The notes: a model not told the origin generated them from the letters alone. Numbered from the stretch's first letter, positions 38,639-50,255 are shown. The stretch is 64,000 nt of DNA from Rhabdophis nuchalis (GCA_039707465.1 CM077644.1:195831962-195895961); one strand, 5' to 3'. A program made the numbers and translations.

Positions 38639-40454
38639 AAATCTAAGCATCAATCAGCAAAAATCCTCTGCAATGCTAATTGTTTTAAAAGTGTGCAACT
38701 GACTTTTTTATTTTACTGGCAGTGCTTAGATGATTTACAACAATGTACAATTGTAAAATAAATCACGAAAGCTAGAAAATACAGTAGAATGATTAGTTTA
38801 CTTCCATGCAGTTTCATTTCATTGCTTCTTGATCAGCACAGCAGTAGCATTGCTCATGAATTGCTTCTTAATTGCACCTTAATTAGTGTAATTGGTGAAA
38901 CAGTGTTATTTTGCAGTACAATGAAAAGAAAAAAATAGAAGAAATTAATAATTAACCCCTCTTCCTTGTGGAACTGAGTGAGTGGGAGTCATGAAGATAT
39001 TATTAATCACTCTATAGAAATACTGCTGCTCTGAACTGGAAGCAATAAGAAACCCAAAGAAAAAAGTTAATAAACAAAAGCCAGACAATCATAAATAGCT
39101 TTAATTGTTCTTTAAAAGTCAACACCTGATAAGCCAGCACTGACATTTTATTTTTTTAAATCTGTCTTATCAAACAATAGAAGCAGAAAAATACTATGGA
39201 GTACAGATATTAATGATATCATCTGGATTCTTTGTTTAAAAGGGAAATAATGTATTCCAAACTAAAAATCTAAAGTGGGAGCAATTACAGAGGGATCATG
39301 GTTACTTTTTTACTTCTGCCATAATATGGCCAGGCCAATGGTGAAAGTCAAGAGGAAGGGAAGTAGAGTGATGTAAGCAACATCATAGTGTAAGTCCTGC
39401 CCCCTTTTCACTGAAAATTGGAGGTTTCAGCCTAATGTTTGAAGGAGTCAGGTTGGAATTAGGAAAATTTGTTAAAGGAATTGCTGAAGCAGAAAGCTGC
39501 AGCTGTGATGAGTGTAACAATGGTGGGACATTACTGCCTAGCAACAAGAAAGTTACAAGTTAGAAGGACACGTTAGAACAGGGGTCTCCAACCTTTGCAA
39601 CTTTAAGTCTGAAGGACTTCAGCTACCAGCAAAGCTGGCTGGAGAAGTTTGGGAGTTGAAGTCCTTCAGACTTAAAGTTGCAAAGGTTGGAGACCCCTAC
39701 GTTAGAAGGATGCTTGCTAAGGCACATAGATATATAAACTTTGGTAACCTCTAGCTTATTATAGTAGTAAAAAATGCACCTCTTTTGATAAGAAAGCTTA
39801 TTAGCATAAACATGAGATGTATGAAGGAGGATAAAATAGAAGAAACAAATCAAAAGAAACATATGTCAAGGAACCAATATTTGATTCTTAGGGTGTTAAC
39901 TTCCTTAATCATAGCTACTGTATATATTTGGGCATTGTTTGGGGTCTTGGCTCCTTTTGCTGGAGTACTGCAATAAATGAAGCTGAAAACGCCATTTCTC
40001 ATTTCTGTGGTCTTTATTGATTTTGGCACCAGGCTTGGACCCATTTTGGGTTCAACATGTTGTGATGTTGCTTTTGTCAAAAGCCTGTAAATTCCTCTGG
40101 CTTACCTTTACTGGCAACTCTTTCAAAAGTCATAGCATTCATTGAACTGTTCTGTGTTAGCAGTAACATCACAACCATCTGTGAACTAGAAAGATGGTTG
40201 CTAGGATGCTAGTGTTCTACACCAAAGACTCAGTGCATAGGGAAATGCCTTTTAAAAGCAATAACAGCTAATTGAATTACTTACATGGTAAAATGCTTTC
40301 CATAATTGTTTTAAAGGACCTTAACTGCAGAGGTGTCAGCTGTCTGCTTTTAAAGCAGAATTCTAGACTATCTGGATTTCTTGATTTGATCAGGAAAACA
40401 TTTCTCATATTTTGAGCAGTCATGTTATGGTACCCTGGTTTACCATTATTTCAG
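38639..40454. other. TMEM232 intron around a palindromic MITE
   Basis: Apart from the MITE at 39579-39699, nothing recognisable. Ends in acceptor tttcag. Confidence 0.5.
39579..39699. mobile_element. 121-bp near-perfect palindromic hAT MITE
   Basis: Left arm caggggtctccaacctttgcaactttaagtctgaaggactt is matched by its exact complement aagtccttcagacttaaagttgcaaaggttggagacccct. Flanked by perfect 8-bp duplications CGTTAGAA (39571-39578 and 39700-39707). The arms are still almost identical, so it may be fairly recent. Confidence 0.92.
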
Positions 40455-40633
40455 ATAACGATCCCTTCTGGGTTATACGTTATGGTGTGATCTACAATCT
40501 TGTTATCCTGCGTAGTGAACTCTTGGGAGATGTGAATCGAGAAGGATTAAGAAATGCTGTCTGGCGAACTTTACAAAAACAAAAGAGTGCTGAAAAAGAT
40601 AGTCGTGTCCTGGATGCAGCAAAAGTAGCACAG
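40455..40633 (+). CDS. TMEM232: TMEM232 internal coding exon
   Basis: A 179-bp exon with acceptor TTTCAG ending at 40454 and donor CAG/gtaagc at 40634. It starts with two bases that complete the split codon from the micro-exon, then has 59 codons, and ends in phase 0. The translation includes NDPFWVIRYGVIYNLVILRS, then DVNREGLRNAVWRTLQKQK and DSRVLDAAKVAQ. The order Tyr-Gly-x-x-Tyr-Asn-Leu, then Asp-Gly/Glu-Gly-Leu-Arg-Asn-x-x-Trp-x-Thr-Leu-Gln-Lys, then a charged helix with Ala-x-x-Ala-Gln, is what I recall for TMEM232. The intron before it is 7.8 kb and the one after it 20.2 kb. Confidence 0.92.
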
Positions 40634-40823
40634 GTAAGCTTGAAATTTAATATTTAAATCACTGTCCGAATAATGTTATAACTTCATAGCTATTTGTCTC
40701 CTACTTCCCTACCACAACAATCCTATGAATTGAGTTAGACTAGGGGAGGAGTCTGGCTCCAAATCACTCAGCTGGCTTTCATGTCTAAGGGAAGCCAAGA
40801 ACTTAGTGTCCTTATTTTTAGAT

Positions 40824-40956
40824 CACAAGTGTAAAACTTGAGGTGTCACGTTGCCATCACGGGACATTTCATGACATTTTTCCTATTTGTGGAGCTGGAG
40901 TAGAGTCGCCTGCTTGTGATGCATCCAGCCCATGGGCTGTCAGTTTGACATCCCTG
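40824..40956. mobile_element. 133-bp hAT-type MITE
   Basis: Begins cacaagtgtaaaacttgag and ends gtcagtttgacatccctg; same family as 2680-2810. Flanks TTTTAGAT and TTCTAGAT agree at 7 of 8 bases. It sits 190 bp after the 40.5-kb TMEM232 exon. Confidence 0.8.
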
Positions 40957-41974
40957 TTCTAGATCAACACCTTAATTACTACACCAAACTTAAGTGTTCC
41001 TTCATATCTTAGCAGTTTTTTTAAGGTTGTATATTTCTTTCTTTCGCAGCTTTTATAACCCCAGTCTGTAGAGCCTCAACAGGATACAACAGATTAAAAG
41101 CTATTTGATTTCTTTTCCTAAACAAAGTCTTCACTTATTTCTATTAAATGTTTTTTTCTATATTTTCAGCCAATGTCCCTAATTTCTTTTTCAATTTTGT
41201 ATTTGTTTTATAGAGCATGTGACTAAGATTGATTTCTTGCTTTGCTTTTCATTGGAATAGGATTTAGCTATACAAATAGCCCCTTCTGTAACAAAGTGAA
41301 AATGAGAGAGTATAGGGAATTTTTTAGTCATAGTCCTGTTTTCTAAAATTTCTGGATCAACTGCCATGAAAATAAGCAGTTCTTGCCTTTTGTTTGGACT
41401 ATGTTTCCTTCTGTGAAATAGCGATATAACTTTCCATAATTACATATCTCTTGCTCCTGACCCCCAGTTTAATTCCTGTGCCCTATAGTTTCAGGGAAGC
41501 GACAATGGTTTTCAACTTGCTCACAAACCATTGAAGCTTAGTGCAAATGTAGCTTTGATTTAAATATTTTAACAAGTGGCAACAGTTGACCAATCTTGCC
41601 TGAACCTGGAAGCGAAGCAGAGTTGGATTTGGTGAATTTGGATTGGAGACCACCAGAATGTAACAGGCTATAAACTAGAATGAGCATATTATATAGGCAT
41701 TCTTTGACTTATGACTGTTATAGAGCCTGATCGTTATGGCTATAAGTTGTAGTGGTCATTAAATGATGTGATTGCCTTGCTTGATGACAACAAACCCTCC
41801 TCTCCCCTTTGCAGTTGTTAAGTGGAAAATAGTGTGGCTCAGGGATGGGAGAGACCTTGGATGGCCTGGCACAGACCCAAGCCTGCAACTGCATCACCTA
41901 CCCAGCTCACATGTGGCTTGTCCTGGATCTCCCAGGGCCTACCCCATCCCCTGAAGTTACCTTGAATTCTGCTT

Positions 41975-42180
41975 CAGGGGTGGGTTCTTGCTTCTGTTAC
42001 TGCCGGTTCTGTCAGGGATGTGCTTAGTGTGCATGCACAGTAGTAAAAACGTGCTTCTCCATATGCACAGAAGCAAAAAACAAGATGTGCCACCGCCGAT
42101 AGAACCAGTTCAGGAGTGTGGCCAGCTGAGTTACTGCCTACTCGGCCGAACTGGGCTGAACCAGTAGGAACCCACCTCTG
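41975..42180. mobile_element. 206-bp hAT-type element
   Basis: Begins caggggtgggttcttgc and ends ccagtaggaacccacctctg. Flanks TTCTGCTT and CTCTGCTT agree at 7 of 8 bases. Interior reads ggttctgtcagggatgtgc ... gtgcatgcacag, typical of a snake hAT family. Confidence 0.8.
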
Positions 42181-42864
42181 CTCTGCTTCCTGCTGGCTGG
42201 ATCCTCCACTCTTGGGCCTCCTCTGCTCCTGTCACATATTGGTCCACTTACCTTTTTCAAAGATTAACTTTGGGAAAGAGAAGCAGCCAATCTTCTGTGT
42301 GGCCTTCCCAGCAGCAGGCCCCCATTTTTTGGAATGGCAGAAATCATTTCGACTGCTCCAAAAAGGTTGAAGAACTGAGTATTTGCAAAGCATTTATTTT
42401 TCCCCAAAGCTGTGATCTTTTTTCATAAATTACAGATAGATGTATGTATCCAAAGTCTGAAATATGTTAAGCATTGTTTTTCCTACATGTGGTTTTTCTT
42501 AGTGAAGGAATAAAGAGAAGGCATGTAAACAAATAAAAGAGCATATAAACAGTGAAATGTTTAAAAATATACAAAGCAGTACAAAGCAATTCACATGGAA
42601 TGAATATTGGACTATGAGCAATGTGAGCATTGTCTAAAAATATTTTTTTTAAAAAGAATGGGGAAGTATGTTACAGACAAAAGTATGAACTTGTTCCATG
42701 AGCCTTCTCAGTACTTTTTAGTCACTGGAACCATCATATATATATATATATGTACGTTTTTGTGCTGCTAAATAAATAAATAAGGGAGACTAGTATAGAT
42801 CTATTTCAAGCTATTTAGCTCTCATCAGCTAGCCATACCCTTACTGGGATTTGATTGTGACACA

Positions 42865-42931
42865 GTGTATGTATGTATGTATGTATGTATGTATGTATGT
42901 ATGTATGTATGTATGTATGTATGTATGTATG

Positions 42932-43017
<86 letters not shown>
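42865..43017. repeat. (GTAT)n/(CTAT)n microsatellite
   Basis: About 17 GTAT units switch at about 42934 to about 21 CTAT units. Reading frames of Tyr/Val/Cys or Ser/Ile/Tyr/Leu across it are not proteins. Confidence 0.97.
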
Positions 43018-43018
<1 letters not shown>

Positions 43019-43536
43019 TCCCCTGCTTTCCATAAAATATTATATATCTATGTTTTAAAGCTAGATTAGAGTATTTGAAAAGACACCAGAAATAAAGTAT
43101 ATGTTAGCATTTCACAAAAAGTCATGTAAGGATAATATAATACTTAAGTAAAGGCTGTGGAAGTAGCATATCATTTCCAAACAGGGCAATATTTCTCGCT
43201 CACAAGGACAAAAAAGTGTATGTAATCTATTTGGGCATTAAATGTCAGGCAGCTTGAAAGAATATGTGTTTCCTTTTGAAAGCAGACCTTATTTTTCATA
43301 AAATTAAATGACATTGGAGAAATACAATTTATAATTCCAACAGATAAGGAAGATAAATTTGTTATAATCAGCAAAGTTTAATTATACATTAAACATCCTG
43401 CCTGTTCTTATTATTTTAGGAAATTAGATAAGAAAGTCTGATTTATTTTAACTGAAAGGGAAATACTTAAAATATTTAAATGTAGCTCTAGAGATCATAG
43501 AGAAATTTGCCCGCTGGTCATTCTGGTATTCCGATA

Positions 43537-44717
43537 CTAGCTGTACCCGGCCACATGTTGCTGTGGCCCAGTATGCTTAAATGGCCAACCAATCTATATG
43601 TAGATGTACACCTGCACACACAAACATGTACACACAACCACCGTATAACCCCCAACCTATCTACCTACTGTATTTCCCCCTCTCCCTCTCCCTATCTACC
43701 TACCTACTGTATTTCTCCCTCTCTCTATCCCTCTACCTACCTACCTACTGTATTTCTCCCTCCCTCTCTCTCTATCCACCTACCTACCTACTGTATTTCT
43801 CCCTCTCTCTATCCCTCTACCTACCTACCTACCTACCTACCTACCTACCTACTGTATTTTCCCTATCTCTCTCTATCCCTCTACCTACCTACCTACCTAC
43901 CTACCTACCTACCTACCTACCTACCTACCTACCTACCTACCTACTGTATTTCACCCCCCTCTCTTTTCCCCACATACTTACCTACTGTATTTTTCCCTAT
44001 CTCTCTCTATCCTTCTACCTACCTACTATATTTTCCCTATCTCTCTCTATACCTCTACATACCTACCTATCTACTTACCTACCTACTGAATTCCCCCCTC
44101 TCTCTATCCCTCTACCTACCTACCTACCTACTGTATTTTCCCTCTATCTTTATCCCCCTACCTACCTACCTACCTAATGTATTTCCCCCCCCCTCTATCC
44201 CTCTATCTATCTACCTACCTACTGTATTTTTCCCTATCTCTCTCTATCCCTCTACCTACCAACCAATCTACCTACCTACCTACTGTATTCCCCCCCCCTC
44301 TCTCTATCCCTCTACCTATCTACCTACCATGCAGCCTCCTGGGACCACAAATGGGCCACCTGGGAGTGTGTCACCCCCCATGCCTAGTTTTCGGCTTAGA
44401 AGGCCTCCATGCAGTGTGGGAATGTTGGAAGCTTATTTGGTTGCTAAGGAAACGACTGTTGGAAATGTGAGGGGTGTGTGCGTGACGCATCATAAGCAGC
44501 CGGATGGGAGGAGCTACAGGGAGATGGAAACCTGAGAAGTGGGTACATTTTACATTTGTGTAGTGTGACATATGACACATGTGTGCCAGCCACACAAAAG
44601 GTACATATGATATCGTCGGAAGTCCTTGGAAAAATTGTGTGAAAATTTGATGTCGATTGGTACAGTACTTTCTGAGATTAGTGGCTTTGCACAATTTTAC
44701 ATTTTTATTTATATAGA
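43537..44717 (-). mobile_element. Helitron-like element carrying a CTAC/CT satellite
   Basis: On the minus strand it starts TCTATATAAATAAAAATG and ends CTAG (43537-43540), with host A/T flanks. Twelve or fewer bases inside the CTAG end is a hairpin: GGCCACA (43549-43555), six-base loop, TGTGGCC (43562-43568). TC start, CTRR end, a subterminal hairpin and A/T insertion are the Helitron hallmarks. The middle (43650-44330) is CTAC/CT satellite. The plus-strand right part (44330-44717) contains the family's conserved sequence (ctttgcacaattttac, ggacttccgac complement). No helicase, so it is non-autonomous. Confidence 0.82.
43650..44330. repeat. CTAC/CT higher-order satellite inside a Helitron
   Basis: About 14 units of ctacctacctactgtatttt(c)ccctctctctatccct with expansion of CTAC (up to about 16 in a row near 43885-43945). 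The 342-codon open frame across it (STYLPTYL repeats) is not a gene. Confidence 0.95.
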
Positions 44718-45179
44718 TAAGTACCCTGCCTGCATATTTGAATAAATGCAAATTATGCACCAAAATTCAGTTTATACAATGTAGATTCATCTCCGAAAAA
44801 GATGGGAACAGCTTATTTGGGTCAATGGGGTGATTAACCTTTAGCCAATTAAGCCTCTAGCAAGTTAAATTTAGCACAAAATAGATCCAGCCATGCATAG
44901 GGTTAAATTCATTTTATCCAGTCAGTCATACTGTGAAACACTAAATCCAGCCAATTAGCCTGTTTTACATGCCTAGTCATCCAAGAACAGGAATGCTTGA
45001 AAAAGCAATCTTCCATGGTGAAATTCACTACTGCATAGCATGACAACATAGCATATTTTCAATATGCTAGATTTTACTTTGTCCCTCAATGTGATTTGAA
45101 ATTTTATTTATTTTTTTCATATTTTTTTATTTTAGTTGCAATAGTAAAATGAAATACATTTTTGTATTTGTAACTAGGA

Positions 45180-46120
45180 AGGCAGAAGTAGAAAAAATAA
45201 AAAACTTAAAAAATAAAAAAAACAATGTAAGTTAAAGAAAAATATGTAAAGGTAACTTCACAGCTTTATCACAAATGAAAAAAATTGAAAACTCTTCCTC
45301 TCCATAAGGTAACAAATATCTTTTCTTCCCATAACATCTATATGCTCATCCATAAATCATCAACTTTTCAGGCCTGATGTCAACAACAAATCTATAAAGT
45401 GTTACCAGAGCTTCATAAACATATTTTATTTTAAGCTTGATCAAATCAGCCAACTTTATATTCTTTCCCTTTGTTTCTAACAATCTTCACTTTTGATTCA
45501 TTCATATGATGTTGTAGGATTTGGCCTTTCTTCAATTTTTCTTTTTTCATTGCAAAGGATTCTTGAGGCTTTAACTAATCTCTTTCATAAATCCAGTAAA
45601 AGTCATTATCCAGATCATTCTTCTGGTCTATCATTTGCATTTCCACTTTGATTTCCAAACTTTAACCTACTTAAATTTGCATCAGACTTAACCTCTTGGA
45701 CATAGACTGTCCATAGAAGCAGATCTCATTACTGACATTTCTGATATTATAGATGTTAATGTATTGGCCCATTCTTTGAAAATTTCCTGAAGTATTTTAA
45801 AGGTTTTAACATTTTGTATCATTTTGTAAATCTCTATACTAGCTGAAAAAAGGGCAAGGTCTGAATGGAATTTTTCATCCCCTCTAGTGTCTAATTTCTG
45901 AAATCATAATATCTTAAGATTCTATTTTGACTTGATGTGAACAAAGCAATTTGGTTCCCACAAGATGCCATTTATTTTATTTAATTATTTCCAAAATCTT
46001 ATAGTAAACACCTAAGGGTTCTCAATTTTTCTGGACTCTTAATTCATATATAACCTCCTGATCAAAATCATATTCAGCCTTTTGCTTTTTATTTCAAATT
46101 CTTCAAATTCTTATATTAAT
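45180..46120 (-). mobile_element. Possible decayed L1-type fragment
   Basis: On the minus strand short segments such as RGDEKFHSDLALFSASIEIYK and ILQEIFKEWANTLTSI look like a decayed coiled-coil ORF1-like sequence. Stops interrupt it. Very uncertain; it may be ordinary intron. Confidence 0.22.
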
Positions 46121-46485
46121 TTTACTTTCATTCAAGAAGGAAGGTAGACTCTAGAGTCTTGTCTATTCGCCAGTTCTTTGGTCTTGCCATGATTGTTGTC
46201 TCTACTCTCTGCAGAGGCATATTTAGTTCACCATACCTCCCAAGATTTTTTTATGGAAAAAACAGGCTCTTTTAGTTCATTGTGGCTGGGTTTTGGGGGA
46301 ATTATAAACTTAGGGGAACTAGAAGTGTTTTCTAATCCCTCCCAAATTATTGTCTTAATAAGAGTGTTTTTTGTTTGCTGAGCAATGCAATATGGGAGCC
46401 TTTTCATTGTATGTGAATACTAGAACTAATTAAAAAAAACTTTTTAAGTTTTATTTGAGGCTTATCTGCATAGAACTAACTAGGA

Positions 46486-46613
46486 TAGTGTTTTTCAACC
46501 TCAGCAACCTTAAGATATCTGTTGACATAAGCAATGCAAACTCCCAGAATTTCCCAGCCAACAAACTGAAGTTGGTCCACACAGTTTAAAGTTGCTGAAG
46601 TTGAGAAACACTG
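46486..46613. mobile_element. 128-bp hAT MITE
   Basis: Begins tagtgtttttcaacctcagcaacctt and ends aagttgctgaagttgagaaacactg, the same family as 38485-38630. Flanks aactagga and acctagaa agree at 6 of 8 bases. Confidence 0.75.
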
Positions 46614-46621
46614 ACCTAGAA

Positions 46622-47762
46622 AATGCATTACTAGTATTCATAGAACATAGTTGAAAGGGGCTTTAATTTCATCCTAATTAATATAGAACAGGTCTTGATT
46701 GTCTTTCTTGTGACACAGATGAAAGTACTTGAAAACTTTGAAAAAAAGTTGTCTTTTTTGAAGCTGACATATCACATTTCCTCTTTTTCCACTTTATAAA
46801 GCTTAGTTTCCAGCCTCTGCTTCATCTTTGTTGTACTCCTTTGAACCACTTTCTTTGAATTTCTTTAAAATGTGATCCTCAAAATTAAACATACCGGTAC
46901 TTTGAATGCAGAATATAGTGGCATTAATGCATCCCGGGATTTGGAAAATACAATTCTATTGATACAGCTTAGAATTGCATTGGACTCTATGGCGAAATAT
47001 TACACTGCTGATACATTCCATTCATTCAGCCACAATTCTAAGAACTTGTTTCAAGTCACGTATCACCATTTGATACTTATGGATTTGGATTTTTTTTCCT
47101 AATGAAAAGCTTTGCACTAATTTTTGTTGCATTTTATTTTATTATATGAGAGCACTTATCTAATCAATAAAGATAATTTTGAATTTGGTTTTATAGATTA
47201 TTAGATACCCAGCCCTCTTTTGTGTCATTGTAAATTTTAGAAGCATTTCCTCCATCTCTTCTTCCTAACGATTAATGAAAACAAAGAGAACTAAACCCCA
47301 CTTTATACATCACTTTAGATGAGGAACATGCTTTGAATATAGTTTACATGATGTGTATGACTCTCTCTAATAAACAAAATATCGAAATTATACTTGTCTA
47401 GCTTATCAGAATCTAATATGACAATTTATCAGATGTTTTGCTGAACCCAAGATGTATTATACCTGTAGCATAGTCAGAGTCTCTTAAGGCAATATGCCTG
47501 GCTGGAAGATGAAATACCATTATCTTGACAAAATCTGTTCTTGACAAATCCATTCTAACTTCTGGTAATCACTGCTTCATTTTCAAGCCACTTGCAGAAT
47601 GACAAATTTATGACCTACTCTAGAATTTTCCAACTTTCAGTGTCAGATTGACTGGTGACTTCTTCTTTTTCTCATTTTTGAAATAAGAACATTTATTCCC
47701 TTCCGATTAGCTGGTATTTTGCCAAATATATCAGAACTTCCCATGGGCAGGGGGTAGAACTT
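46622..47762. other. TMEM232 intron, no element recognised
   Basis: AT-rich; nothing supported. Confidence 0.5.
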
Positions 47763-47888
47763 AATAATAATAATAATAATAATAATTTTAATACTTATAA
47801 ACCGCTCCCTCTCCCCATGGGGACTCGGGGCGGTGCACAGGCAGAATAAAAACAATAAGAAATATACAAACAATTCTAAAACCAAATT
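47763..47888 (-). mobile_element. L2-like LINE 3' end, truncated copy
   Basis: On the minus strand: tctgcctgtgcaccgccccgagtcccc-type 3' UTR end, then an (ATT)n tail (47763-47785 on plus). It abuts the tail of the larger copy at 47889. Confidence 0.85.
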
Positions 47889-50230
47889 AATAATAATAAT
47901 AATAATAATAATAATTTAATTTTATAACCCGCTCTCTCTCCCCAAGGGGACTCGAGGCGAGGCACAGGCAATTAAAAATACAAAGAACAAAATACAGAAT
48001 ACAAACTACAAAATTAAAAGTGAATTAAATTATCCCTGCGCTAAAACCCATATGCTAAACTAAAAATTACCCCTAAAAACCCCTAACCTAAAAAGAGACT
48101 ACCCAAGGCCGGCCAGGCGAAAAAAGTGTGTCTTTAATTTTAAGCGGAAGGAGCGGAGGTCCGTGGTTGTCCTAATATCGGGGGGAAGGTCGTTCCAGAG
48201 GGCTGGGCCCGCCACAGAGAAGGCCCTTCCCCTGGGCGTCGCCCGCTGACAAAGTCTAGTGGACGGCACCCGGAGCAGTCCCTCTCTGTGGGAGCGTATC
48301 GGCCGTGAGGATGTATGAGGCAGGATCCGATCCCGCAGATAACTAGGTCCCGAGCCATGGAGCGCTTTGAAGATGATAATTAACACCTTGAAGCGCACCC
48401 GGAAGACGACAGGTAGCCAGTGCAGCTCGCGCAAGAGCGGTGTTACGTGGGCAAACCTAGAGGTGCCCATAATTGCTCGCGCGGCTGCGTTCTGGACCAA
48501 CTGAAGCCTCCGGGTGCACCTCAAGGGGAGCCCCATGTAGAGAGAGTTGCAATAATCCAGTCGGGATGTCACGAGAGCATGAGTGACTGTGCGAAGGGCG
48601 TCCCGATCCAATAGGGGGCGCAACTGGCGTACCAGGCGGACCTGATAAAACGCCCTCCTGGCCACGGCTGTCACTTGATCTTCCATGGACAGCCGGGTAT
48701 CCAGGAGGACACCCAAGTTGCGCGCCCCATCCACAGGGGCAAGATGTTCGCCCCCTATGGCCAGAGATGGAATCATCTGGTTGAATCGGGCAGCCGGAAA
48801 CCACAGCCACTCGGTCTTGGTCGGGTTGAGCCTGAGTCCGTTACTTCCCATCCAGATCCGCACGGCTTCCAGGCACTGGCACATCACCGCTACGGCATCG
48901 TTGGGGTGGTTTGGGGTAGATATATACAGCTGGGTGTCATCAGCGTATAGATGGTACTCTACCCCAAAACCATGGATGATCTCACCCAGCGGCTTCATAT
49001 ATGTGTTAAACAGGAGGGGCGAGAGGACCGACCCCTGAGGCACCCCACATGTGAGGGGTCTCACGGTCGACCTCTGCCCCCCTGCCAACACAAATTGCGA
49101 TCGGCCAGAGAGGTAGGAGGAGAACCACCGTAAAACGGTGCCTCCCACCCCCAACCCCCCCAGCCGATGCAATAGGATACCATGGTCGATGGTATCGAAA
49201 GCCGCCGAGAGGTCTAATAGGACCAGGATGGAGGAACAACCCCCATCTCTGGCCCTCCAGAGATCATCAACCAACGCGACCAATGCCGTCTCGGTGCTAT
49301 GCCCGGGCCGAAAGCCGGACTGGCGCGGATCTAGATAATCAACTTCCTCCAGGTGACGGGGAAACTGTTGTGCCACCACACTCTCAACAACCTTCGCCAA
49401 AAAGGGAAGGTTGGAGACTGGACGGTAGTTGTTCAAAAGAGCTGGATCCAAAGAGGGCTTCTTAAAGAGGGGCCTCACCATCGCTTCTTTTAGGGAAGCA
49501 GGCAAGGAACCCTCACTTAAGGATGCATTGACAACCTCTTGGAGCCAGCCTCGTGTCACCTCCCAGGATGCCAGTACAAGCCAGGAGGGACACGGGTCCA
49601 ATAAACATGTGGTGGCTCGCAGTCGCCCACGTAACCTGTCCATATCCTCGGAAGTAACGGAGTCAAACTCCTCCCAAACAAGATCTGTCTCGTGGCATCC
49701 CACTGGGCCATGAATGGGGGCTAGCTCGTTCTGTATCTGAGCGATTTTCTCCTGCAGAAAAATCACAAATTCCTCTGCTCTACCCTGTAACGGGGCTTCC
49801 CGCACCCTCTGTTGAAGGAGGGAGCGGGTCACCCTAAACAGGGCGGCAGAGCGGTTGTCTGCGGATGCTATGAGAGTAGCACAATGATGACGTTTGGCTA
49901 CTCTCAGCGCCACAATGTAAGTCCGTAAATGGGCTCTTACCTGTGTCCGGTCAGATTCAGAACGGGTAGACCTCCATCTTCCTTCTAGGCATTTCTTGCC
50001 GCGTTTCATCACCCGTAGCTCCTCGGTAAACCAAGGAGCCAGGGTGTTTCGGCGCCGCAAGAGAGGCCGCAAGGGTGCGACCCGATCGAAGGCTCCCGTG
50101 GTCGCAATATTCCATGCGGCCACGAGGTCCTCCATCGGGGCGCGGGTCAGGGGTACAGGAAGTGGCCCAAGCGCCGTTTGGAACCCATCCGGGTCCATCA
50201 GGCGCCTGGGGCGGAACCAGATGGGTGGTT
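47889..50230 (-). mobile_element. L2-like LINE, long 5'-truncated copy with intact RT frame
   Basis: A 2.34-kb LINE on the minus strand. Tail (ATT)n at 47889-47913, 3' UTR to 48098, then the RT frame. The 5' cut lies near 50230, where family sequence gives way to a palindrome. The endonuclease domain and 5' UTR are missing. It sits in the 20-kb intron before the last TMEM232 exon seen. Confidence 0.9.
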
Positions 50231-50255
50231 CGTTATGATAGGATGATATTAACAT
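48099..50255 (-). CDS. L2/CR1-group LINE ORF2 fragment: reverse transcriptase
   Basis: A 718-codon uninterrupted frame. Residues 1-8 come from the 5'-junction palindrome, so the apparent start is not the native one. Residues about 25-250 are the linker after the lost endonuclease (LAPWFTEELRVMKR, basic). RT motifs follow: NNYRPVSNLPFLAKVVE, DPRQSGFRPGHSTETAL, LDLSAAFDTIDH (catalytic Asp 354), GVPQGSVLSPLLFNTY and YADD at residues 437-440 (48936-48947), then LGVLLDTRLSM and SRLDYCNSLYMGLP. The C-terminus ends FRLAGLG. Both catalytic positions are intact. The lack of stops over 2.1 kb indicates a recent insertion. Retrotransposition alone is impossible because the endonuclease is absent. Confidence 0.93.
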   Translation of the reverse strand: MLISSYHNEPPIWFRPRRLMDPDGFQTALGPLPVPLTRAPMEDLVAAWNIATTGAFDRVAPLRPLLRRRNTLAPWFTEELRVMKRGKKCLEGRWRSTRSESDRTQVRAHLRTYIVALRVAKRHHCATLIASADNRSAALFRVTRSLLQQRVREAPLQGRAEEFVIFLQEKIAQIQNELAPIHGPVGCHETDLVWEEFDSVTSEDMDRLRGRLRATTCLLDPCPSWLVLASWEVTRGWLQEVVNASLSEGSLPASLKEAMVRPLFKKPSLDPALLNNYRPVSNLPFLAKVVESVVAQQFPRHLEEVDYLDPRQSGFRPGHSTETALVALVDDLWRARDGGCSSILVLLDLSAAFDTIDHGILLHRLGGLGVGGTVLRWFSSYLSGRSQFVLAGGQRSTVRPLTCGVPQGSVLSPLLFNTYMKPLGEIIHGFGVEYHLYADDTQLYISTPNHPNDAVAVMCQCLEAVRIWMGSNGLRLNPTKTEWLWFPAARFNQMIPSLAIGGEHLAPVDGARNLGVLLDTRLSMEDQVTAVARRAFYQVRLVRQLRPLLDRDALRTVTHALVTSRLDYCNSLYMGLPLRCTRRLQLVQNAAARAIMGTSRFAHVTPLLRELHWLPVVFRVRFKVLIIIFKALHGSGPSYLRDRILPHTSSRPIRSHREGLLRVPSTRLCQRATPRGRAFSVAGPALWNDLPPDIRTTTDLRSFRLKLKTHFFRLAGLG

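Larger units (their letters stand above)
40965..43536. other. TMEM232 intron
   Basis: Contains the hAT element at 41975-42180 and the tetranucleotide satellite at 42865-43017. A piece at about 41695-41830 (gacttatgactgttatag ... cagttgttaagtg) resembles the element at 26660. Nothing else supported. Confidence 0.45.

Noticed and set aside
42865..43017. CRISPR-like regular repeats
   Set aside because: Simple tetranucleotide microsatellite without spacers, in a vertebrate genome.
43507..44535. 342-codon open frame rich in Ser-Thr-Tyr-Leu-Pro
   Set aside because: It is the translation of CTAC/CT satellite inside a Helitron; similar frames arise in the other satellites in this window.
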